Source: Ichthyophonus hoferi
Lineage: Eukaryota; Opisthokonta; Ichthyosporea; Ichthyophonida; Ichthyophonidae
NCBI GenBank assembly: GCA_002751075.1
Contig: NAOQ01000066.1
Location: forward strand, 95,584 to 111,634
DNA length: 16,051 nucleotides
Direction of reading: 5' to 3'
Each line of letters begins with the position of its first letter. The first letter of the stretch is position 1. This document shows positions 1 to 10,300 of the stretch, one piece after another. The notes beneath the pieces are model-generated. The model did not search any database. It worked only from the letters and a program-made list of their open reading frames with translations, and was not told the origin of the DNA. Both the position numbers and the translations under genes were made by a program.

Positions 1-609
1 CCATATAGTGTACATATTGTATAGTACGGTAATTGCATACAGGAAATATATGCATAAATGTTTATTTAATTGTATAATAATGTAATGACGACCGAGTACA
101 TCATGAAACCATATATATATATATATTAAATCAAAATATTACGTTAATATAGTATATATGTATATTTTCGTGTACAATTATAAATGTTACTATCTTATAT
201 GTAATAGCTGTGCTATAATCTGCTATGTTACAAATCCAATCACTACATACTAATAATTATGTATATATAACCATTTAATTTGTTTAAGGTTCGATAGAAA
301 ACCTAAAAGTCTGTAAACTGATTTGGATTTTAAAATATATCAACTGCAGAATATTATGCATACCTCTAGAACTGGATTACACATCAATTCTATATATTCT
401 AAATGGTACTATGTTCATATATATAAGTAATTAGTACTCAGTCATATATGGTTAGTACTGAGTATTTACGATTTAAGATTGCAATTGTAGTTGGTGTATA
501 CTTTTCATTCTACGGTGATAACTGAACAAAGCACATCATAAATATACGAATTAATTAATTAATTAATAATGAGACCACCAAGTAGTTTACATAGAATATG
601 TTATATTAG

Positions 610-735
610 GTGTCTAAAAGGTCTCTGTTTGATGGGACCTATACTGTTGATTCTACGGTGATAACCAGTCTTTTGTTTTTATTGTGGTTCTCTGTTTTTA
701 TTTGTTGGCTACTCTTATTTTGAGCAAAATAATAA
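610..735. repeat. Dispersed repeat, copy A
   Basis: It shares exact blocks with 15389-15540: the 12-mer GTGTCTAAAAGG (610-621 and 15389-15400) and the 18-mer TCTTTTGTTTTTATTGTG (669-686 and 15457-15474), in the same order and at about the same spacing. A 15-mer in it, TTCTACGGTGATAAC (651-665), also occurs at 508-522. Confidence 0.75.
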
Positions 736-894
736 TCCTAACATAATGAGAAAACTGTCAAATATAGCCACATATATAACATTAAAAAAGTAACTATATC
801 TATAATTATCTCATTAATTAAGGCTGGGTTTTGAAGTATTCTATACATTAATAAATGTATACTTTTAAAAAGGATAATTGTTTTTTCTCTGAGA

Positions 895-1020
895 CAGATT
901 AGAGACTCCTGATTCTGTAAATGATACCAAATAAAGCCTACCCAGTTTTGGTCACAAATTCTCTACCTGCAGTAATCGGTTGCCACCCTAAACATGAGGT
1001 AACTAACACAGTCCAATAAT
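895..1020. repeat. Dispersed repeat, copy D (3' part)
   Basis: The segment CTACCTGCAGTAATCGG and following TTGCCACCC...ATGAGGTAACTAAC aligns with 14020-14066 (CTACTTGCAATCATTGG, CTGCCATCC...ATGAG) and, less well, with 15480-15525. Like the copy at 15389 it is followed at once by the AT-rich 22-nt tandem motif. Confidence 0.55.
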
Positions 1021-1185
1021 ATAATAATTATAATACTTTTAAAATAATAACTACCACCTAGTACCTAGTAATGTAATAATTACAATATAACAATGTAATA
1101 CGTATAGTATATCAACATAATAATTATCCTACCATAATATAATAACTATAATACAGCAATATAATAGCTACATAAGCTGGAAGTT
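1015..1185. repeat. Degenerate 22-nt tandem motif (ATAATAACTATAATAC type)
   Basis: Several diverged units such as ATAATATAATAATTATAATAC and ATAATATAATAACTATAATAC occur here, the same motif that forms the large array at 15524-16042. The units are less regular, suggesting an older array. Confidence 0.6.
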
Positions 1186-1212
1186 ACAAGGTTATTATTT
1201 GTTCTTGGCTAT

Positions 1213-1225
1213 TTTATTTTTTATT
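1213..1225 (-). promoter_or_regulatory. Polyadenylation signals AATAAA (two)
   Basis: On the minus strand two AATAAA hexamers lie at 1225-1220 and 1218-1213, about 42-54 nt after the stop codon. They are the only polyA-type signal placed to end this gene soon after the stop. In AT-rich DNA the hexamer arises easily by chance, so the placement is the main support. Confidence 0.45.
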
Positions 1226-1266
1226 TTTCATATTTCTTTGACAATAGGGTAATGGGAAGGATAGAA

Positions 1267-1341
1267 CTAGGCCACTTTGTTGCAGATATTAGCTGGTAGA
1301 TACTGTAGCCATAGGGTCCGGTAGGGATTATCTTTAGACCA
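1267..1341 (-). CDS. Exon 18: terminal exon with stop (residues 831-854)
   Basis: Acceptor TATATACAG is followed by TGG, which completes the HWSG..KPW motif across the last intron. WSKDNPYRTLWLQYLPANIC then NKVA and the stop TAG (1267-1269). 'NPYxxLWxxYLP' is the usual end of GLT8D-type proteins. There is no KDEL-like or membrane segment after it, so any anchor must be N-terminal. Confidence 0.92.
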   Translation of the reverse strand, partial: WSKDNPYRTLWLQYLPANICNKVA

Positions 1342-4300
1342 CTGTATATATATCGAGAGGTGTGGCAAAGTGTAAGTGTTGTGTTTGTTTGTGTGCGTAT
1401 ATGTGCTATATAACAGATATTTATGTATATATATGTATAGTTAGTAATTGTATAAATTTAGAACAGTGTAAATAATTATATATATATATATATACATATG
1501 TGGGTATTTGCCTATATTGACTAGGATAAAGCCAGAGTAATAGTCATATTACTATTAGCTAGCAACAGTAGTAACAATATTCATATCATTTCATGAGTTA
1601 AACACCTTACGTTATATATCTTCAATAATAGAGTACCATGTACTCACCGGTTTGCTGACCCCTGACCAATGGAGAATGTTAGCACGATCTATGACGTCAT
1701 GAGGTAGTATAGACCAACCAAGACCATTCACATTCCATCTAGGATCGAGGGTTACTATTCGTCCTAGACCACACATCCACATGATCTGGGGCCAGTAATA
1801 TAATATAATAATATTAATATTACTATTCTAATATTTTATAAATGAAATAAAATCATCAAGAATAAGTATGAGTTGTTTTTTAAAAATAAATAAATACGTA
1901 TATATATATATATATATATAACCCTAACCCAAATTAAATGTAACCCAATATATCATTGTAATATTTGTTCATAGCCATAGATGTCCATAGATGTATATAT
2001 GTATATATTATTCTAACCACATATAAAGTACTACTGGTATTTGGTGGGAGAGCACTATAACAGCTCTAGGTTTTAGGTGCATAATACCTTATATTATATA
2101 ATACCCTATACTATATAATACCCTATACTATATATATGAAGAAAAAATATATAAATTTTTATAGCAAAATAAAGATAGAATAAGCCAATTACAGGCTGCG
2201 ATCCATATTCCCAAAGCTTTTGATTGAGTGTTTCCTTCATCCAAAACTCAGCCTCTAACGTCATGTTGGTCTGATGCCATCGAAATAGGTCTATGACAAA
2301 AACACCTGGGAAACTGCATTAATACCTAGCAGTATAGATACGTATATGTTTATTAATACCTAGTATTACATATATATATGTAGAGTAGGTATACATATTA
2401 TAATTACATAACTATAAATTAATATACAAAATTTAAATAAACAATGCTGCAATATATATGTTGAATTATGTCAGCCCATAACCACTGTAGAGCTAGTCTA
2501 TACGTACAACTTATGATATTTTTGATTTTATTTGTGATAGTTCATTGTTTATTTTACCGTGATAAATAATAATATATAGGAAAAAGTCATTATACTACAT
2601 TAATTTAAACGCAACAAAAGAAAAATATAAATTCAAATTTCTGGGAGTAACTGCCAATATAAATATATTAGGTATATTGTATAGTCTATAGTGGAGTATA
2701 GTCATGCAGTTGTTTAACGTAGACATGTTCATTGTTGAATATAGATAGATTCATCCAGTATGTGTGAAAAAAGGTTATGGGCCAAATTAATTACTTCATT
2801 ATTTAATTAAGAACAAGATAGCACCAAATTTTATTTAACCAATCAATTAATAAGCCGGTTATCCAATACGTTATATAAAATATGTGCTGGATATGATTAT
2901 ATCGCAACATGGGTGAAAAGCAGTTAGTTTAAATTAATTAATTAATTAAAATTGTGAGTGTCTATATTGATCAACTATCTCTTCAATAGTCATACCCCTA
3001 ACCAATCTATATCCTCGTTGCCTTTTTCCTATTGGCTACAATAAGAAAAATATATACTTTTAAGAATCAATCTGAATGCCTATTGGTTTAGTAACATACA
3101 GACCAAAATGTGTTTTATTTAAATACAAAAATTATAAATAGGTTAATGCACCAATCATATCCCATCTGTGTTACCTAACAAACTCTACACAAAACAAGAT
3201 AACCCAGAAATGGAGAGGCCTCAAAACAATCAAAATTAACCTAAAAACGTACCCGCATTGTATTGGGTCATTGTTGCGTCATTGAAATCGTGGCCCCATC
3301 TCTGCCGATAAACTTGATGTACCTTAAATAATTGAATAGAATATGCATGACAGTAGAGATATAAGGGGTAGGGTTAGTCATAATTAATGTTATTTTGAAT
3401 GATAAAATGTTTTTAAATATAGGAAATATTGTCGCACATGAATATATTTCTATAAATATAGATATATGTAACTCAATCATACATGGCATTACAAATGGTA
3501 CCCACCCTTTCGGCCAATGGATGTGAAGCCCTAGGAGAAACAGCCAATACCGCAGCTTTATTAGCGTTAAATTTATTGGTTGCCGTATTATACAATTGTA
3601 TGACGTCCCCCATTACCACTGTATATTATATTAGCAGTGAATTGGCGATTGTCTTGTTATCATGGAAATATAATATTTTGAATATAAATATTTAGTTTAT
3701 TACTCTAATTAGATATTGTTATTTTTATGAGCATGAAAAAAGTTGGTATGGTAGGAATTATTACTACTATATACTAATAATATAGCCGTGTAAATTATAA
3801 TATGTACCATATATATATTGTTAGTTAGTAGATTAAAAAGAAGAAGGGTATATAAAAGAGTTAAATAATAAACAATAAGAATAAAACAAAACTAGTAAAT
3901 ACATAAATGAAAATTAATAAAAGAAACAGGAAAAAACATAAAAATATTACAAATTTTTTAAGGTTTTTATCGATTTATTTACTATATTGCATTTAGATAA
4001 TAAACACGAGAGGTTAAATGTATTCATTAAAATTTGAAGTAGATTTAAAACGTAAATTTAAAAATTGGGTACATGGATAGCATATTATTGGATTTTTTAA
4101 AAAAAATGATTCAGATATTTGGAAATTTTGCAAACAAAATATTGTAGAAATGCAAAAGAAAAACCAATCATAAATAAAAAATAAAATAAAGAAATAAATA
4201 CGGTCGAAACCCACCAGTATCTACATCTAGATATATTGCACGCTGTACCCCTTTAACCAATGAAGTAAGATAAAAACGGGCAAAGTTGATGGGAGAACCT

Positions 4301-7300
4301 AAATTGCCTGTGAGTTTACGGTTGGTATAGATATTATACATTCCTGTAATGGAAATATACATGTAATTACTATATATAGTCACTGGATAACTTACATAGC
4401 ACATTACTATTGTTTGACTTGTGTTAAAATGAATTCCTTGATTGATAATCACGCGGTTTTTGTTGTACTGTAATAAATACAATATAATATATATAATATA
4501 ATCAGATACTAAATATGATGTAGTAAGATAATAACTACACAAACTGGAATTAAAAATAAAAAATCTGAAGAAAAAAAAGCATATATATGAATTTTAATTT
4601 ACATATTGAATCAAGATGTTTAAACAATAGTAATAACAATATATCTCCTTTATATTTGTAAACAAAAGGAAGTGTTTTGAAACAAATGTAAATAATTTTA
4701 AAAAAGACAAACCCATAATTAAACAAGTTTAAAATTAATTCATAAATAGTAGCATAGGCTAAGCATAACTTGCCTTTCACCCATTGGACATTAAAAGGTA
4801 TTAAATTAATTGTATGTGGCCCTAGCGATATAAAAGAAAGAGGGGATCCTATTGGTGCTACATTATAACCATAACAGGTAATAAATGACGTAAGATCCTT
4901 TATATTATCATGATTGGTTATTATGTGTACACGAAGGCGGCCTGGTTGGCTCTGTGTCATACAGCTTGTTAGTAAAAGTATAAATGTAAAATACAAATGC
5001 ATATAGATATGGGTGCACATACGTGGGTATAGTATATATATGTAATTGTTTTTATATACTGATGTGAAAGCTACAAATTCCAATTACAACAAATTAATAT
5101 ATTATGCTATTAATATTAGTACTTATTACTATTCTTATTACTATCACTATGATTATTGTTACTATTATTGCCTATTACTATTACTCTTACTATTACTATT
5201 ACTATTACTATAATTATTACTATTGCTATTCCTATTTCTATTACTACTACAGTTACAAATATTGGTATATGATACAAGAGCGAAAAAAAAAAAAAAAAAA
5301 AGAAGAAAAGAAAATTAGCTAAATTACACACATATATATAAAGCTACCATTCAATAAATAAGTACCATATTATCCAGTACAGATTTTATCAGAGTAACCA
5401 CACCAATCATCTGTACGCGATCAGTGCACATAATGACATCTATTGGAAGATTATGACCTACTGCAATATCATCGCTATACTCATTATTGACACTAATAAT
5501 ATTTGGTGTCTTTTTATTATCTTCAACTTGCTTAGTCTGTATCTCTGTTGTTTTATTTGTACTAACATCTACAGCTTCTATATTTTTTCCTTCTTCTATA
5601 ACCATTATATCTTTTACGTACATTTTGTTAATTTCTCGTTCACTATTCTTATTCTCGTTCCTCCTCTCTCTGTCATCATAATTGGGTTGTCTGTTATTTA
5701 TTTTTACATCTATATTTTTCAATTCTTTCTCTATGTTATTATCCTTCCTCTTTCTCGTTTGCTCTTCCAATCCAAAAGCGCCTTGCTGTTCTCCCAATTT
5801 ATCCCCATTACCTATAGGCTCTTTATCATGGGTCAATTCTTCCAAGTTTTCCAATTCCAATCTATGTTCTTTTGGTTGGCTTGTTTTAAAGTTTATAGAT
5901 TCATCTAATTCATCCAATCCTAGCTGTTTTTTAAATACCTCTATGTTGTACTGCAGCTTCCTATTGGGACTTGTAGTTTTATTTAAATGTAGTGTAATGT
6001 TGGGCATACAGGTATATTTAGTAGTCATGGTATAGTGTTTATTGCATTCACATCTATATCTTCCCTCCCTTTCAAAGATACACCGCGAGTTAAAAGGACA
6101 CTTGTGGGTGGCTGGATTGGCACATAGGTCTATATCTATTAAAGAGAGATTACGTATATTATGTTAAAAATTAAAAATTAAAGTTTTATTAAAAGAAATA
6201 TTTTATGTTCAAGTTTTTAAAAGCTTAAATAATTAGATATTTTCTCAACGTTTTTAATCTTCCATGGCACTCATATTATTTTTTAATGGGTTTAGAAAAC
6301 TATATTTATAATTGAACCAACCCAGTCCCTATATAATTTATCTATCATTCTTTATTTCCAGTTACAATGACCCTGATAAAAAATTACTTTCTTGGTGGCT
6401 TGGGATCTTTTTATTAGAAAACAGGATTGTCATAGCGCGCGCATGATAAGAGAAAGAGAGAAAGAGAGATGGAGAAAGAGAAAATATATATTTGTATGCG
6501 TGGTTGCATAATACTCTAGGTATTGTTATTGCTATTGCCATTATTATTTGCATTTCTATTTGTATTAATAAACCTACTTGTAATAATAGTAGTATTACTT
6601 TTATTGGTGTTACTAATATCATTATGAGTAGTACTATTATATATTATATAAATTTTTATTATTTCGTTTGTCTTTATTTTTTCACAGTACTCTAGATTTG
6701 TATTTTTGGTCAATAACATTGGATCTACACCAATGAAAACGCACGTACGCGACTTAATTATGAGTATAGTTACTTGTGGGTTGGTGTAAATTAGTTAAAG
6801 AAAGAAGAAAAATAAAACATGTAAAATAATAAAAGAAGGTATAGATAAAAAACAAACACAATTAAAAAGGTCTTGAAACAACCTAAAATAAAACAGTATA
6901 GTGTAGCATATAGTAGGATATAGTATAATATAATACAGTACAGTATAATATAATATAGTATAGCTGTAAAAATGTTATAATATGATAGTGTAATAACATA
7001 GTAATATAGTAATATGTATGATAGTATGATAGTATGTATGATATGATAGTATGATATTATGTAGGATAGTATATATGATTGTGTAATAGTACATACAGGA
7101 TTATGATAGTATAGGATAGTATGTATGATAACATGCATTTATGTATATATGCATATTATGTACGTATGTATGTATATATGTATGTATGCATGTATGTTAT
7201 GTATATATATATGTATGTATGCATGCATGCGCCTACCAATAATATACAAGCCATAATATGACCACTTTCCCCGTCTTTTCATTGGTTTATTTGTCCACAT

Positions 7301-10300
7301 CCTATATGGCATTACTCGATATAGTAATAACCCGTCCGAATTAAAGGCAACACAATGTAATTCTGTAACTCAATAGATTAAATAAATACAATGCAATAAT
7401 TCCAATGGTTTTAAAGGTTGAATAGGTTTAATTGCATTTAATGAAAAATAGATTTCCCAGACCACTTAATTGGACTGCTATAAATTATTTATCATTATAA
7501 ATAACATAAAAAACCAGACCAAGCAACTAATCAATATAAATTATATTAAATTATATATTTCTATATGTTTATATGTATAACTCTATGTATAAATATATCT
7601 ATATATATTGGTATATAATTAAATGCTTATATATATATACAGGATACAATATATATTATATCTTAAATGTATTTATGTAGTATGTACTATATTGCATTTA
7701 TATCATTTCCTATATAAATGTCAAATACCCTACATAACCATGAAATGGCTTACTAAATCAATTGCTGTCCTCTCCCACTCTATCCTAATATTCTATCTTC
7801 CAATCATATATCTCTCTTCTGTGTGGACATCTCCCATTGGACCATACAAATGTAGCTCAGGATACCAACCTTTATCACACACACTTTTTAATTCCTGGAT
7901 GGTGGCTCCTGACATTCTGCCAATGAAATACATAGGGCTCCCTAGAGAGAACTGACCTGGATAGAACTATACATATAGTATAGGTATTATATGTGTTATA
8001 GTATTATTATGTATTATCTTGTATTGTAGTTCGTTTTCTTATATTGTGTTGCATTTTATTTCATTGTGTTCTATTAAATTATATTATTGTATTGTTTTGC
8101 ATTTTCTTATATTTTATCGTTTTTTATTTTATTGTATTATATTATATTGTATTATATTATGTTACATGGTATTGTACTGTATTGTCTTATTGTACTATAT
8201 TACACTGTATTATATCATATTATATTATATTGAACTGTATTGCCTTATATTGCATTGTGTTTTGTTTTATTTTATTATAGTTTATTATATTATACTATAT
8301 TATTATATTATATTATATTATATTGTCTTATATTGTCATATATTGTATTATATTATATTAAGTTATACTATTATAAGATATGATACTGTATACCCACATT
8401 AAATATTTTTAAAACTTTTATAATATAAGAAATATATACAGGGTACCTGATAGGATGATATAAATAGGAAGGGATTATTTACCGTGTATTTATGAGATCC
8501 TATTGTACCAGGTAGAGAAATATTCTGTAGAAAAAATACAGTTGAACTTTACCAATAAATATTATATTATATTATGTTATATAGTATTGTATTATAGTAT
8601 GCTATGTTTTATTATATCTTATTATATATTATATTATATTATATTATATTATATTATATTGTAATGTATTATATTGTATTCTGCTTTTTTGCCTGGAATA
8701 TGCTATTAATACCCATTAGAAACTGCATGTTCTTAAAATATATCATTTCATTTTAAATATTTAACACCAATGCATTAAGAGAAGAAAAAAAATAAAAAAT
8801 AAAAATATTGTACAGGGAAATGTATTGAGTTAGTTTAGAGGAAATAAAGAATGGAGTAAAGGCATATTCAACCATTTAACTGAAGGTAGATGATTTAAAA
8901 ATTTAAACTAATTAATGAGAGTGAGTAATACCTGATATAATTATAGTATCGTTTTGCCAATTAATCTATTTTTATTTTTATTTATTCATCTAATTATATA
9001 TTGTCCTACTAAATAATCTGTGTTTACATATATTTATTTATTCAGTTAAATATAGTTCTACTAATTAATGTACTGATACATTTATTCTTTTATTTAATTT
9101 TATAAACTGTTTGTTAATTAATGTATTATTGCATCCATTTATCTATTCAATTATATATATCTCCACCAATTAATCTATATAATTATCTGTCTATCTATCT
9201 ATATATCCAATATAAATAAATAATCTGACTAATATCCCACCTAATATATATTCATTTACCTAAAATCTCTATTAAAATATAACTTTAACTAAAATTAACA
9301 ACTAACCATTTTGCTCATTTTGCTCATTTAACGTTTTAAAACTTTAAATTCGCAGCAACACTCCACCAACTCCCACTAACAAATAACTACTCTATTCTCT
9401 TTACACATACCTTTTGTATGGCATAGTCAATCCACTGTTGTATTAAATTGCATTGTAAAACGTCTTTCACTTCTTTAGCCTGCTCTATTACCGTTTTATA
9501 CAGAGTATCCACTGTTATCTTGTACTCTTTTAAAGTGGGCTTTAGTTGTAGCAACCTGTATGCAAATTATTATCAATAATAATTGAGTTGTATAGTATAG
9601 TATAGTATAGTACAATATGGTATAACTTAGTATATAGTATAGTACAGTACAGTATCATATAGTGTAGTATAATATAATATAGTATAGTATAGTATAGTAT
9701 AGTGTAGTATAGTATAAGATAGGATAGTATAGTATAGTATTAATAGAAATTGGGTATCTTACTATAAAGCTATATAGTTTTAATATAATATTGTATCATC
9801 TTAATAAAACACTGTTTGATATTATGAAATATGTATTGGTGATAATTCTTATATAATATCAATAGAAGTGTTTGGTGTAGAGAGTTGTTGATTGGTTAAA
9901 TGCATTTATTAGCACCAATGAGAAAAGGTGTAATTGGAAGTGTATGCAACAACTTTATATAATATGTTTGAATGGTAGAAAGGTTTTATTATACCTCAAT
10001 AATAGTCAGATCATATTCCCTACTAGTAATATATATAATATACATTACGATTAGACGCATTAATTAGTACATTAATATAATATAGTTTACTGAGAAGCCT
10101 GATTATTATCCAATAACATGACCATTTTACATAAAAAAGAAAACCAAAAACATATATACAAACCAGTGAGACAGTCTCTCTATAGCGACAGAGAGGGGTA
10201 GCCGACTTTGATTGGGTGATCTTTGCCAACTGGGGCTAGTGATTGGTTGAACTGAGCTTTTGTTTCCAGCCGTATTTAACTTCTGGTGTAAAAGGTAATA

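Larger units (their letters stand above)
1..1212. other. 3' flank, no gene seen
   Basis: AT-rich DNA past the gene's end. It holds parts of a dispersed repeat (508-522, 610-735, 895-1020), a degenerate copy of the 22-nt tandem motif (1015-1185) and a short AATT run (551-568). No coding exon with acceptable splice sites and family similarity was found on either strand. Confidence 0.6.
6136..7236 (-). other. Intron 10
   Basis: A 1101-nt phase-1 intron between the PAN-like and EGF exons. It holds a GA-rich tract (6448-6482), a degenerate trinucleotide stretch (about 6515-6690), a TAGTATA array and an ATGT array. I looked for further phase-1 EGF exons and saw none, because no cysteine-rich frame is present. 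Confidence 0.75.

Noticed and set aside
288-300. GGTTCGATAG, like a tRNA T-arm or Pol III B box
   Set aside because: No paired acceptor, D or anticodon arms can be built around it.
1921-1930. Telomere-like ACCCTAACCC beside a TA run
   Set aside because: It holds only one complete CCCTAA unit, too short for an interstitial telomere tract.
3483-3695. Plus-strand 70-codon frame
   Set aside because: It is the antisense of exon 14, whose minus-strand frame joins exons 13 and 15 in phase and continues the DxD strand.
5453-6035. Plus-strand open frames opposite exon 11
   Set aside because: They are antisense shadows of the exon coding the EGF, stem and GT8 start, which has cysteine spacing and family motifs on the minus strand.
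7755-7795. In-frame TAG after exon 9 as a sign of a changed genetic code
   Set aside because: All other exons use the standard code, and the phase-1 donor at 7869 gives the expected cysteine spacing with exon 10. The TAG therefore lies in intron.
8019-8402. Long plus-strand open frames rich in Tyr, Ile, Leu and Cys
   Set aside because: They are translations of a TATATTGTAT-type array in intron 8. No start context, splice sites or domain support them.
9880-9990. TATATAAAG with nearby CCAAT words, resembling an internal minus-strand promoter
   Set aside because: Both motifs are common by chance in this AT-rich DNA, and no first exon with a start codon follows that fits the downstream frame.
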